Shown one piece after another: positions 18,446 through 27,137 of a stretch of 64,000 bases of DNA. A model generated the notes under the pieces. That model saw only the letters and a list, made by a program, of their open reading frames with translations. It searched no databases and was not told the DNA's origin. The translations under genes and the position numbers were made by a program. Numbering within the stretch: position 1 is the stretch's first letter; each line of letters opens with the position of its first letter. The DNA is taken from positions 996,880 to 1,060,879 of the forward strand of contig JALVSY010000007.1 of assembly GCA_027036135.1 (NCBI GenBank), given 5' to 3'. This stretch comes from Pyrodictiaceae archaeon. Lineage in GTDB: Archaea; Thermoproteota; Thermoprotei_A; Sulfolobales; Pyrodictiaceae.

Positions 18446-18790
18446 TCATTGTTGCAAATATGCTTGAACTCTCCTGATAAATGTCTCTATGTCATTCAAG
18501 TTTCTTAGAATCTCATCACGAGCCTCGCTGAGCCCCCGTGTCCCAAGCCTCATAACTCTAACTCTTAGTGCTCGAGCATATTCAGCAAGCAAGTGGGCAC
18601 GATTACTGTATCCTCGAGCCTCAGCTACCCCGGCGTGATGGAGCTCGGTTAAAATGCTGTATAACTTACTAAAGTCGCGTTCTAGTGCACCACTCATCAA
18701 GGAGTAATCTATGTTAATAAGCTCTTGTTTTACAGATTCAAGAATAGATAGCGCCTCACTTACTAGGTGCTGAGCTTTCTTCGCATCCAC
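18446..18790 (-). CDS. Small all-helical protein, function unknown
   Basis: 114 residues from GTG 18788-18790, chosen because AGGAG precedes it by six bases; the frame stays open to 18832 but that start would overlap the upstream gene by 77 bp. The product is almost entirely helical, with heptad-like stretches (LVSEALSILESVKQELINI and LRNLNDIETFIRRVQAYL), suggesting a coiled-coil or PadR/phoU-like bundle. It overlaps the winged-helix gene upstream by 35 bp, so the pair is translationally coupled and may act together. Confidence 0.6.
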   Translation of the reverse strand: MDAKKAQHLVSEALSILESVKQELINIDYSLMSGALERDFSKLYSILTELHHAGVAEARGYSNRAHLLAEYARALRVRVMRLGTRGLSEARDEILRNLNDIETFIRRVQAYLQQ

Positions 18791-18995
18791 TTTTGCTCCT
18801 AAAAACCATGCGTCTACGCTCATAATCTGCAACCCTCTCCACCTTACCCGTCCTAATAAGCTTTGAAAGAATCTCCCGTACCTCTATTTTTCTTATACCC
18901 TCATGGCTGCCTAATAGTTTCTCATAAACCTCGTTGAAGGCTAGTCCGCGCTTACTTCGACAAAGGATTTCAAGTACCTCATGTTCTAGGCTCAT
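18756..18995 (-). CDS. Small winged-helix DNA-binding protein
   Basis: 79 residues. LEHEVLEILCRSKRGLAFNEVYEKLL...IEVREILSKLIRTGKVERVADYERRRMVFR shows helix-helix-recognition helix followed by the beta wing, that is a winged helix covering residues 3-68. The C-terminal tail is Ser-rich. Probably a local transcription regulator or a binding partner of the helical protein encoded by the overlapping downstream gene. Confidence 0.7.
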   Translation of the reverse strand: MSLEHEVLEILCRSKRGLAFNEVYEKLLGSHEGIRKIEVREILSKLIRTGKVERVADYERRRMVFRSKSGCEESSAPSK

Positions 18996-19126
18996 GGCCT
19001 CGCTTCCCCCTTAATGTTGTTAGGACTGTCACGAGCCTTAATTAAGTAGCTCAACCATACTAGTGACACGACAACTAGGCGATAGGCAAGCGTAGAGTAA
19101 TATTAAATAATAAGCTATGGTGATGC

Positions 19127-19327
19127 GTGTTGAGTTTGAGCGAAATAGAACTCGAGATAGTGGAAAAGTATGAACTCTTAGGCGAGAAACGTTATCGGGT
19201 AAGGATAAAGGGTACATCAATATACCTAAATGTAGCCGCTAATAACGAGCAAGAAGCAATTAATAAGGCAAACAAGATGATAAAAGAGCTTAGTCTTGAT
19301 AAACTCGTAAGAGAAATATTTAAATAG
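19127..19327 (+). CDS. Small conserved-looking protein, 66 residues
   Basis: GTG start at 19127 after GGTGAT. The sequence predicts beta-beta-alpha: two strands (ELEIVEKYELLGEKRYRVRIKG, TSIYLNVAAN) and a helix (EQEAINKANKMIKELSLDKLVREIF). No catalytic motif, no cysteine. Looks like a small nucleic-acid or protein binding unit; family not recognised. Convergent with the treble-clef gene, 9 bp apart. Confidence 0.55.
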   Translation: MLSLSEIELEIVEKYELLGEKRYRVRIKGTSIYLNVAANNEQEAINKANKMIKELSLDKLVREIFK

Positions 19328-19336
19328 TCTTGGAGA

Positions 19337-19588
19337 CTAAATCCTCTTTACTGCTTGCTTTGCTTTAAGAGATTCTTCGAACTCCTTGATGACTTCTCTT
19401 GCTGCTCGCTTAAACTCGCTTTCATCTAGTCGCTCAATAAATAATTTAAAGAATTTTGCTAGACAACTCTTGCTATGAAAGGCAAGCTCTATTCCAGCTC
19501 TTCTAATCACTATTCCCTGTCCTTCAGGAAAATAGCGTCCACACACTATGCAGCGATATCTCCGCGGCTTCGGCAACCCTGTTTTCAC
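19337..19588 (-). CDS. Treble-clef zinc protein (TRASH/L24e-like)
   Basis: 83 residues. CIVCGRYFPEGQGIVI (13-28) supplies the zinc knuckle, and ELAFHSKSCLAKFFKLF (34-50) gives the FHSxxC half typical of TRASH or ribosomal L24e-like treble clefs. The remaining C-terminal 30 residues form one charged helix. Such proteins bind nucleic acid or sense metals; no partner is evident from context. Confidence 0.75.
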   Translation of the reverse strand: MKTGLPKPRRYRCIVCGRYFPEGQGIVIRRAGIELAFHSKSCLAKFFKLFIERLDESEFKRAAREVIKEFEESLKAKQAVKRI

Positions 19589-19788
19589 CCCAAGGAGGCC
19601 TGGGACCTAACTTATATTAACCTATTGCATAAGAAATCTAAGAGTGCTAAATCTACTCTGGGGCCTAGAAAAGAAGTTAGCTACTCGCTTAAACCGCGGC
19701 TCTAGATGCAGCTGGCCTACCAAGTGAGTATTGAGAGGGGTGCTGCGGGGTAAAGGTATAGGAGTATGAATGGAGAGGTAGATGTAAC

Positions 19789-22644
19789 ATGAGTACAAGG
19801 AATGAATCACCGTTAATGATGCTAAATGAGAAAGTAGTAGAGCTCATTAAGAGGCGTGGATGGAGCAACCTAACAGAGGTACAGGAGAAAGCTATAGGAC
19901 CGATTCTACGCGGCGATAATGTTGTGATTGTGGCTCCGACAGGGTTTGGCAAAACAGAGGCAGCGCTGCTCCCAATACTTTCGCGGATGGTTGAAGAGCA
20001 ACCAGAGCCAGTTTCAGTGCTCTACATCACGCCGCTTCGTGCACTCATAAATGATCTCTATGAGCGGATTAGCTGGTGGGCAGAGCAGCTGGGCTTCATT
20101 GTAGCACGTAAGCACGGTGACGTGTCTCATGCTGAGAGGGCGCGTCGTTTACGGAAGGTCCCACACATCCTTATAACAACGCCTGAGAGCCTTGAGATAG
20201 ACCTTGATTGGGCTTCTCGTTTCCGTGTACATTATCGTAACCTTAAATGGGTAATAATAGACGAGGTCCACGAAATAGTCTCCTCTAAGCGTGGTGTGCA
20301 ACTGGCTGTGCTTCTTGAGCGTTTCAGAAAGCTTGCTGGCGATTTCCAGCTAATAATGATATCAGCTACAATAGGCAAGCCAGAAGTAATCGCAGAAGCC
20401 TTCAAGGGTAGCTCGAAGAGACGAATAAGTGTTATTAGTGTTGATAAGCGCAAAAACATTAAGATAACGATAGATTATGTTAATGCACCAAGTACTGAGT
20501 TCTGGAAGAAGTCGGCAGAGAAGCTACTAGAGCACATGGAGCCCCTTACACTAGTATTTGTTAACTCGAAGCATGTTGCGGAGAGACTTCACGAGGAAAT
20601 AGAGAAGAAGGGAATAGATGGAGTAGTTGTGCACCATGCGTCAATCTATGGTGAAGAGAGACAGAGAATAGAGAGAATGGCAAAGCAAGGAAAAATAAAA
20701 ATGATAATAGCCACGAAGACTCTCGAACTCGGCATTGATATAGGCTCTGTTAAAAAGGTCATATTATTTAGGCCGACAGGCACGGTCTCATCACTTATAC
20801 AGAGACTGGGCAGAAGCGGGCACAGTATCGAGGGAGACATTAGAGGCGTAATAATAACAACTGATAAAGTAGAGCTTCTCGAAGCGCTTTCGGAAGCCCG
20901 ACTCGCTATAAGAGGCGAGGTCGAGCCCCCGCGTCTTCCGAGAAAACCACTCGATATGATAGCACGAGCCATTATAGGCATGGCGCTCTCCGGCATGTAC
21001 ACGGTAGATGAAGCATATGAAACACTAAGAGAAGTTAGCTACTTTAAGGACCTATCTAGGGAGGAATTTGATCACCTCATAAAATACTTGATAGAGAACA
21101 AGATGATCAAGATCAATGGTGAAAACAAGGTAGTTCCGGGCTCACAGTTCTACAGAATATGGCGCTTCGACGCGGGAGATACAAGCAGGTATAGCTGGTG
21201 GGTACACAACTTCTCAGAATTCTTCACCACGATAGGCGAGAAAAAAGCATACATAGTTAAAACAGTTGACGGGAAAACAGTGGGTGAGCTGGACTCAGAG
21301 TATGTTATGAGGCTTCTTAGAGTCGGGCAGGTTCTTCGACTTGGAGGCAGGAACTGGCAAGTAATAGACATAGATGAGCATACAAACAAGGTAACAATAA
21401 CAGAGGCAAGTACCGGGACAGCGGCAGTACCCTTCTGGAAGGGACAGGGACCGCAGGCATCTAGCCTCGTTATAGGAGAGTTGGAGAAAGTTCTAAGTGA
21501 ACTACATAATGGTGGTGTGAAGCTCCCAGAAGGTATAGAGCTCACACAAGACGCGAAGAAAGCAATGATGGAGCTGGAGGACGAGGTTCGTAAGTATCGG
21601 TATCCTCATCCAAGCTCTAGGAGAATCATTGTTGAGCAACTAGCCGACGAGATAGCCTATATGATGCTTGCACCAGAGCCAGCGGTGAGAACACTTGCTT
21701 ACATAGTGATGTTGGAGATGTACAGAGAGAACTCCGAGACATATACAAAGATAACGCATTACGGCTTCGCGGTACCCTCAAAGATACTAAGCTTTGATCC
21801 AATAAAATTCCTAGCATCGCTAGAGAGGGAAGAGTTCGAAGAAAGGGTACGCGAAGCAGCTGAGAGATCACCTTTCTTTGTAGAGACTGTGCATAATATA
21901 CAACTAGTATTTGGTATAACACGTAAACTGCTTCCTAGCGATATGCTCGTATACAAAGAGGCTATACGCCAAACCATAGAGAACTACTTCGACCCCATAA
22001 ATGCATGGAGAATAATCGAGGGCTTGAAGAAGGGAGACATAGAAGTTGGCATTAATACTAGTAGATCAAGCATCTATGCCCGCACATTAGTTAAAGAAGC
22101 ACCTGAGAAACCATGGATAGGTAATGTACAAGACCTCGTAGCAGAAGTACTAAAAGGCATGGCATTCACTGTTGAAGAGCTTTCAGAAGCACTAGGGCTC
22201 CCAATAGACATCATAGAGTCGGCGTTACGTTCAATGAAGATGCCGGGTTCGCGGTACAGAGTGTTCAGCTTCATAGACGTTGATACCGGCGAGGAAAGAT
22301 GGGCCCTAGTAGAGGACGCCGAGGAGATTGCATCCTCAGAGGAATTCTCGTCATCGTTTACTCCGCAGAACAAAGACACGCTATACCTAATGCTCGTCAA
22401 GAACGAGACGGGAAGCCTAGTCCATGTGGTTGCGAGAGTAATCGATGTAATGAATAACCCCGAGACCATTATTAAGCAAATACCCTTTGAAGAAATATAT
22501 GAGCTCAGGGTGATGCCGCTAACAAGCTACTATGAAGGCAAGCCTATAAAGTACCAACTAGTCCCTAGGAAAATAGCCCCCCTGCTGCTGCTAAACGCTG
22601 CAGCAATTACACAGAAGATAGAAGTATCGAATCTACTAATATAA
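19789..22644 (+). CDS. lhr: Lhr-type ATP-dependent DNA helicase (Lhr-core)
   Basis: 951 residues, superfamily 2 helicase involved in repair and replication-coupled processing. Walker A VAPTGFGKTEAAL near 45-57, motif Ia YITPLRALINDLYER, Walker B/DEVH motif VIIDEVHEIVSSKRG near 150, motif III MISATIGKP, motif V TKTLELGIDIG near 305, motif VI QRLGRSGHS near 337. A winged-helix domain and the Lhr-specific core follow (about 400-950). A conserved region with IWRFDAGDTSRYSWWVHNFSEFF-like composition around 455 is typical of Lhr-core proteins. Single gene with its own upstream region. Confidence 0.93.
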   Translation: MSTRNESPLMMLNEKVVELIKRRGWSNLTEVQEKAIGPILRGDNVVIVAPTGFGKTEAALLPILSRMVEEQPEPVSVLYITPLRALINDLYERISWWAEQLGFIVARKHGDVSHAERARRLRKVPHILITTPESLEIDLDWASRFRVHYRNLKWVIIDEVHEIVSSKRGVQLAVLLERFRKLAGDFQLIMISATIGKPEVIAEAFKGSSKRRISVISVDKRKNIKITIDYVNAPSTEFWKKSAEKLLEHMEPLTLVFVNSKHVAERLHEEIEKKGIDGVVVHHASIYGEERQRIERMAKQGKIKMIIATKTLELGIDIGSVKKVILFRPTGTVSSLIQRLGRSGHSIEGDIRGVIITTDKVELLEALSEARLAIRGEVEPPRLPRKPLDMIARAIIGMALSGMYTVDEAYETLREVSYFKDLSREEFDHLIKYLIENKMIKINGENKVVPGSQFYRIWRFDAGDTSRYSWWVHNFSEFFTTIGEKKAYIVKTVDGKTVGELDSEYVMRLLRVGQVLRLGGRNWQVIDIDEHTNKVTITEASTGTAAVPFWKGQGPQASSLVIGELEKVLSELHNGGVKLPEGIELTQDAKKAMMELEDEVRKYRYPHPSSRRIIVEQLADEIAYMMLAPEPAVRTLAYIVMLEMYRENSETYTKITHYGFAVPSKILSFDPIKFLASLEREEFEERVREAAERSPFFVETVHNIQLVFGITRKLLPSDMLVYKEAIRQTIENYFDPINAWRIIEGLKKGDIEVGINTSRSSIYARTLVKEAPEKPWIGNVQDLVAEVLKGMAFTVEELSEALGLPIDIIESALRSMKMPGSRYRVFSFIDVDTGEERWALVEDAEEIASSEEFSSSFTPQNKDTLYLMLVKNETGSLVHVVARVIDVMNNPETIIKQIPFEEIYELRVMPLTSYYEGKPIKYQLVPRKIAPLLLLNAAAITQKIEVSNLLI

Positions 22645-22676
22645 GAGCAACTAACACGGTTCCATTAGTTATGGGA

Positions 22677-22738
22677 GGGTGCGATGAAGATCGCCGCGAC
22701 ACTGAGTAAGTGATGAGGGTCCGTGTTTCAGAGCACAA
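22677..22738 (+). ncRNA. C/D box guide RNA, U18-like target in large-subunit rRNA
   Basis: All elements are in order: terminal stem GTGC (22679-22682) paired with GCAC (22733-22736); C box GCGATGA (22681-22687); D' CTGA (22702-22705); C' GTGATGA (22710-22716); D box CAGA (22729-22732, one base from CTGA). The guide before D is GGGTCCGTGTTT (22717-22728). Its complement AAACACGGACC is, as I recall, the universally conserved large-subunit rRNA segment that eukaryotic U18 guides. By the D+5 rule the methylated residue would be the A in AAACACGG. Lies between lhr and the next gene. Confidence 0.75.
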
Positions 22739-22816
22739 CCTTTTCTTAAATTTAGTATTTTTGTTAATGATGAGAACTCGCCCGTCAATGACCATTTTAT
22801 CTCTAGAATATGAGGG

Positions 22817-23386
22817 ATGAAGACGTTATCCCCGGCTGAGGAGAGGACAACGGCAATGACAAAGATATATACTTACATAGTTATTACGATGAGTGTCAAG
22901 CAAACGGCCTCAATGGCCAATCTTCTCGCCATATTATCGGAAAACGAGCCTATAGAGCTAATAGACCATGATGAAGCTACACGTAGAATCATAGTGCGTG
23001 CTCCGCCTAGCGAGGCAGGTTATCTAGAACTATTAGTGAATAAGTATGCGTCGTCTGCTAGCTTTGAGGTAAAGGCTAGCATAAAGAAAAGCATTAGTTC
23101 AAAATACTTGGCGCGGCTCGGAGCAAAGTATGTGAGACATAGGAGACTGCTCTTTTACTGGAACTGCAATGGTGGAGCAGTATTCGGGGAGCAAAAGCCC
23201 CGTTCAGGAATATTGCTCAAGTATTGTAGAGAAGCAAGTGGTATAGATCCTGCAATGATACCCTACAGTCTCTGTAGCTTCAATCCATTTGAGCAAAGGA
23301 TAACCAGTATTCTAGAGAAGGCAAGACAATGCTTCATCAAGTTTGTTGCTAAGCTTAGTCGTAATGTTCCCTCCGGTACTAACTAG
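22817..23386 (+). CDS. Unrecognised protein upstream of alba
   Basis: 189 residues, or 176 if ATG 22856 (behind GAGGAGAGG) is the true start, which I slightly favour. No known family. The N-terminal part alternates short strands and helices (YIVITMSVKQTASMANLLAIL; RRIIVRAPPSEAGYLELLV); the middle is basic (YVRHRRLLFYW), with five cysteines spread after residue 128. No signal peptide. Ends 55 bp before the alba start, and the alba promoter overlaps its stop codon, so the two genes are independently transcribed. Confidence 0.55.
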   Translation: MKTLSPAEERTTAMTKIYTYIVITMSVKQTASMANLLAILSENEPIELIDHDEATRRIIVRAPPSEAGYLELLVNKYASSASFEVKASIKKSISSKYLARLGAKYVRHRRLLFYWNCNGGAVFGEQKPRSGILLKYCREASGIDPAMIPYSLCSFNPFEQRITSILEKARQCFIKFVAKLSRNVPSGTN

Positions 23387-23396
23387 CTTTATATTA
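23387..23396 (+). promoter_or_regulatory. TATA box of alba
   Basis: CTTTATATTA starts right after the stop of the preceding gene and lies 46 bp before the alba ATG. A start of transcription near 23420 would leave a leader of about 22 nt holding the strong ribosome site GGGGTGG. Confidence 0.55.
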
Positions 23397-23441
23397 CTGG
23401 AGCAAGAACGTCTACGAGCGGAAAAGAGCAGGGGTGGCAGT

Positions 23442-23711
23442 ATGGCATCAGCCGAGAACGTCGTGGTAATTGGTAAAAAACCTGTTATGGATTATGTGCT
23501 TGCCGCTATTCTTCTCTTTAACGAGGGATACGACGAGGTAATAATAAGGGGACAGGGCTCAAATATAAGCAAAGCCGTTGATGTATACAATGCACTTGCT
23601 CATAGGCTACAAGACGGTGTTGAAATAGTAAAAATAAATATTGATAGCATAGAAAGAGGGCGCCGATTAATACCGGTAATAGAGATAATTGTGAGACGTA
23701 GGATAGCATAG
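23442..23711 (+). CDS. albA: Alba chromatin protein
   Basis: 89 residues from ATG 23442, preceded by GGGGTGG; the frame is open upstream to 23343 but that part is non-coding leader. VVVIGKKPVMDYVLAAILL is the Alba hallmark, with the acetylatable lysine pair K12/K13, and GSNISKAVDVYNALAHR is the second conserved helix. Alba dimers coat DNA and RNA in crenarchaea. Only one copy is seen here; a second paralogue often exists elsewhere. Confidence 0.97.
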   Translation: MASAENVVVIGKKPVMDYVLAAILLFNEGYDEVIIRGQGSNISKAVDVYNALAHRLQDGVEIVKINIDSIERGRRLIPVIEIIVRRRIA

Positions 23712-23882
23712 CAGTTAGCATGTAAGTAGCTAATTTGTGTACTCCTAACCTATACTTATATAGTCATTGTGTGCCCCGCTCCAGTAGTTGTAATCTAATC
23801 TGTCTTGTCTTTATCCTTATTAAGACGTCCTCTTACCGAGTAATGGTATAGTAAAGAGTTATTGGCGTCGTAGGCGAGGTAC

Positions 23883-25205
23883 ATGGAGCAAGTAACTAGT
23901 GTCACTGTGCTAGAGAGGGTTATAGTTGCTCTCTTATCCGGGATGCTGATCGGCATAGAGCGTGAAAAAGCGAGGGTCGCAGCCCTAACTCAGCGAAGGA
24001 AGCGCTCCCGCATCGGTGTCGAGGAACTAGTAGTTAAGGAGTTCCCTGGTCTTCGCACATTCAGTCTTCTTGCAGTCTATAGTGCACTTGTGGGAGTCTT
24101 TATAGATGCAGGGACAATTAGCGGTATTGAGGCATCTCTGCTTATTCTTGGATTTGTCCTCGTTGTCTCGATCTTTGCTGCCTATAGGCTCCTTGTAACA
24201 CGGATAGCTGGTATAACGACAGTAATAGTTATGATGGTTGATTTCGTGATAGGACTTCTAGCGGGTCTCGGGTACATATTAATTGCTGCTAGTATTGCAG
24301 TATTAACTACCTTTGTCCTGGCAATAAAGCTTCCAGCGGAAAGATTTGTTGGCAGAATAAGCTATGAGGAGCTGCTCTGGGCGCTTGAGCTCGGCGTAAT
24401 ATTGATGGTTATTGGGCCATTCTTCATATCCTCTAATCTACGCTTCTACGGTATAAGTCTTAAAAGTCTCTACTTATTCTTCGTCCTCGTCCTCCTAACA
24501 TCCTATATAGGTTATATAGCGGCGAAGATCAAGGGTAGTGAAGGCTTCGCATATGCAGCTCTCTTTGGCGGGATAGCCAATAGTGAAGCGACCCTATCTG
24601 CTCTCTTGTCAATAGCTACTGGCGAGATACGTAGGATTGTAGCCTTCGATGTCACTATTCTCACGAATACAGCTATGCTTCTCAGGAATGGGTTCATAGC
24701 ATTCATAGTAGTCTACCTTGTATCAAACGGGGTAATTGCTCCTAAGGTAGCGCTTTCATTGTTCCTTGCATTTGCTGTTTCATCGCTGCCGATACTTTAT
24801 TCTTGGCAAAGATTAGTCTCTCTGCGCACCGAGCAGCCTCTTGTACAGATAGAGAACCCGTTGAGGTTTAGCACTGCTTTCAAGATGACTATGTTCTACC
24901 TGGTTATGGCGTTTACTGCCTATTTGCTTCGCCATATAGGTTCCTTTGGGCTAGCATTAGTTGTTGTAATAGGAGGTTTTGTATCAAGTAGTGCGACAAT
25001 ACTTGCTCTTACAGCTTTGCAGGGGCTAAGTGCCTCGACGATAGCGTTCCTAGCGGTGATAGCTACTGCCGCTAGTGTCTTAAACAAGCTACTATATGCA
25101 TACCTAGCAACTAGCGATGTTATTGTTCTTCGGAAAGTCTTGATAGCATGTTTATTGCAAGCAGTTCTCATGATACCCGGTATTCTTGTCGCGATATCTA
25201 TGTAG
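23883..25205 (+). CDS. MgtC-like / DUF4010-type membrane protein
   Basis: 440 residues with 11-13 hydrophobic segments. The N-terminal half shows the MgtC/SapB pattern: LLSGMLIGIEREKAR near residues 16-31, then FPGLRTFSLLAVYSALVG near 54-70. The second half (about 160-440) is the DUF4010-type domain with GGIANSEATLSALLSIA near 233 and VIGGFVSSSATILALTAL near 363, an internal echo of the first. Likely an inner-membrane transporter or ion-related protein; substrate unknown. Stand-alone gene with TATA-like ATACTTATATAG about 130 bp upstream. Confidence 0.8.
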   Translation: MEQVTSVTVLERVIVALLSGMLIGIEREKARVAALTQRRKRSRIGVEELVVKEFPGLRTFSLLAVYSALVGVFIDAGTISGIEASLLILGFVLVVSIFAAYRLLVTRIAGITTVIVMMVDFVIGLLAGLGYILIAASIAVLTTFVLAIKLPAERFVGRISYEELLWALELGVILMVIGPFFISSNLRFYGISLKSLYLFFVLVLLTSYIGYIAAKIKGSEGFAYAALFGGIANSEATLSALLSIATGEIRRIVAFDVTILTNTAMLLRNGFIAFIVVYLVSNGVIAPKVALSLFLAFAVSSLPILYSWQRLVSLRTEQPLVQIENPLRFSTAFKMTMFYLVMAFTAYLLRHIGSFGLALVVVIGGFVSSSATILALTALQGLSASTIAFLAVIATAASVLNKLLYAYLATSDVIVLRKVLIACLLQAVLMIPGILVAISM

Positions 25206-25224
25206 ATCTATTAGATATATCGGC

Positions 25225-25761
25225 TTAGGCTGTGAAGGAGAACTGTTGATATACAACTACATGGCCTAAATAGACGAGTATGAGAAATCTCCGTACACCA
25301 CCCGCATATAGTCCCGCTAAGACGGGTGGCGGCGTATCACTCACGTCGGCTATTTTTGCGGAGAGGCCTCGAGCTATCTTAGCGACGTCGCGCACTATTT
25401 TCTTAGCGTGAACTCTACTGCTAGGACTAAAGTTGGTGCGGTAAACATGTACATAGCCTAGTTGTGCTAGTTCGTCAAGTAACGTGTTTAGAGGAGCCCA
25501 TCCACGAATAGGCTCACGTGGGGCAACAACCCTTATGGCTCTACTGCTGCCTACACTATTGAGTACTATAGCAGCTATTACATTCTCGACGGCGGCTCTA
25601 ACTACTACTGTGTCGGGTATGTACTCTCCACCTAGGAACCTAGATAGCTCCTTAGTAGCCCTCTTGGGCTCTCTTAGAAAGGATTCCACGAGTACTGCGC
25701 GGTTCTCTTCGCTAGGCTCCTCTAGGACTCTCCTATAGACCTCTATTATGGGTAGTTCCAC
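25225..25761 (-). CDS. Unrecognised soluble protein in the pseudo-phosphoesterase operon
   Basis: 178 residues, no family recognised. Helical N-terminal third (residues 1-50), then a Rossmann-like alternation: AIRVVAPREPIRG, LGYVHVYRTNFSP, AKIADVSDTPPPV, RRFLILVYLGHVVVY. No cysteines and no obvious catalytic motif. The gene begins 3 bp after the stop of the degenerate phosphoesterase and is surely co-transcribed with it. The SSRVHAKKIVRDVAKIARGL segment looks like an amphipathic basic helix. Confidence 0.6.
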   Translation of the reverse strand: MELPIIEVYRRVLEEPSEENRAVLVESFLREPKRATKELSRFLGGEYIPDTVVVRAAVENVIAAIVLNSVGSSRAIRVVAPREPIRGWAPLNTLLDELAQLGYVHVYRTNFSPSSRVHAKKIVRDVAKIARGLSAKIADVSDTPPPVLAGLYAGGVRRFLILVYLGHVVVYQQFSFTA

Positions 25762-25764
25762 GGC

Positions 25765-26358
25765 TTACTCACCACAAAGTACCCTACTAGATAAGCCCTT
25801 GTCATCTAGATCCGTGAGACTTGTACAGCTCCCGCCGCCTAGACATAGTATTGTGATGCCTTTGTACTCTACCGCCCCAGGGCCGCAGTCGCACGAAACG
25901 AGTATTTTCACTGGGTAATTATTAATAATTTCGCGTAATTCGTGTAAACCTCTTCTTCCACCAAGCAGGGATTCGTCGCAGATCCTGTATGGGCAAAAAT
26001 AGCTCGCAAGGATTATGTACCTCTTAGTCCCTCTCGCTAATATTTCGTTGAGCATTCTTTTCACTGCATTGATGTTAGCTATCGGATCTCTTCCACCTAT
26101 TCCTGCAATATACCAATTATCACCAATATATTGAACCCTGCTCTCAATGAATATTGTTCTCCTGTCAAGAAGCGTAGCTATGTAGTGGTCGTCGAAGCGC
26201 CCAGTAATGCTGTACACCTTGTCTATTCTATTCTCATCTAAGGGTAATGTCCCGCCTAGAAGCAGTACTATAGATTCCTCAGTACCCCTACGGTTAATAA
26301 GGTTATACAAGTGCTCATTGCCCCTGTTGCAGAGAGCTATCAGTCGCAAAGGGGACAA
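25765..26358 (-). CDS. Calcineurin-like phosphoesterase fold with lost metal ligands
   Basis: 197 residues. The full length follows the archaeal single-domain metallophosphoesterase pattern strand by strand, but the ligands are replaced: expected DxHGN reads CNRGN (10-14), GD reads GGT, GNxDD reads GRFDD (53-57), the (T/H)xPP histidine reads SYFCPY, and GHxH reads CDCG (156-159). One aspartate of the GNxDD motif remains. The spacing of hydrophobic strands (YIAGIGGRDP, ITILCLGGGS) is retained. I infer a pseudoenzyme, perhaps a binding or scaffold protein. Several added cysteines (CNRG, CPYRIC, CDCG) could form another metal site. Operon with the downstream unknown gene. Confidence 0.65.
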   Translation of the reverse strand: MSPLRLIALCNRGNEHLYNLINRRGTEESIVLLLGGTLPLDENRIDKVYSITGRFDDHYIATLLDRRTIFIESRVQYIGDNWYIAGIGGRDPIANINAVKRMLNEILARGTKRYIILASYFCPYRICDESLLGGRRGLHELREIINNYPVKILVSCDCGPGAVEYKGITILCLGGGSCTSLTDLDDKGLSSRVLCGE

Positions 26359-26498
26359 GCCCCTCCGCGCTACAATGTATCCTCATTCATGACCGTCTGG
26401 CCGCCCATCGTTCTTCATCGGGGCCACGAATCAGTAACAATTACTCCTTGTTTAATATATGGTTACACGCAAAAGAGTGAATGGCTCGTCCTGAGCCC

Positions 26499-27056
26499 CT
26501 ATTCTTTACATGTTGCCCTTTGCGTCTTCTTATTAGTTACCTTGTTTATATGGATTTGGAGAAGGAATGCTAAGTCACTGAGCCTGTTCAATAGCTTAGC
26601 TATTGTTTCCTTCTTTGAGCTAGCTAGTTCTGCTTCAGCTATGCATCTCCAATAGCTCCTCTCTGCTCTACGAATTGTCGCTCTCGCGAAGGAAGTAGCT
26701 GCCGCTGCTGGGTGCCCTCCATTAAGCACGAAGAGCGGCTCTACTTCCGAGGCATACTCGTCTATGTATTCCTCTATGCGCTGGACATCGTTGCTATCTA
26801 TACAATTATGCCCGGCTAGCGTAAACCCTATGCGGAATAAGATCTTCTGCATATATTCTAGGACCTTGGCCTCCTCACTAAGGTTCGGTGCAAGCGCCTC
26901 TAATAGGCTCTGTGCGAGCCCAAGACTCGCCTCGGCCTCATCAAGTGCTCCAACGAACTCTATACAACTATGAGTTTTAGGTACTTTGCGCTTAGTTATA
27001 ATGCAATAAGTATAGCCCTCATCGCCGCTCCCTATTCGTGGCTTAAATACTCTCAT
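26499..27056 (-). CDS. ATP:cob(I)alamin adenosyltransferase, PduO type
   Basis: 185 residues. The N-terminal GSGDEGYTYC matches the ATP-binding TGDxGxT segment; the cofactor/ATP-site helix is SFARATIRRAERSYW near 132-146, including the conserved RRAER. ALDEAEASLGLAQ corresponds to the usual GxxDELNAxLG. Converts cob(I)alamin to adenosylcobalamin. Compared with bacterial PduO it lacks the classical first glycine pair spacing, so mild divergence. 140 bp separate it from the downstream phosphoesterase-like gene, so an operon is uncertain. Divergent from the acetyltransferase gene. Confidence 0.85.
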   Translation of the reverse strand: MRVFKPRIGSGDEGYTYCIITKRKVPKTHSCIEFVGALDEAEASLGLAQSLLEALAPNLSEEAKVLEYMQKILFRIGFTLAGHNCIDSNDVQRIEEYIDEYASEVEPLFVLNGGHPAAAATSFARATIRRAERSYWRCIAEAELASSKKETIAKLLNRLSDLAFLLQIHINKVTNKKTQRATCKE

Positions 27057-27137
27057 TCTTCGTCGCCGCCAGGAGAGCCCAGTGTAGTGTGGAGGGGATG
27101 GTATTGCTGAAAAATAGTGTTCGGACAGCCAGTACTA

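Noticed and set aside
26311-26655. 114-codon plus-strand frame across the adenosyltransferase end
   Set aside because: Opposite two well supported minus-strand genes and without family features.
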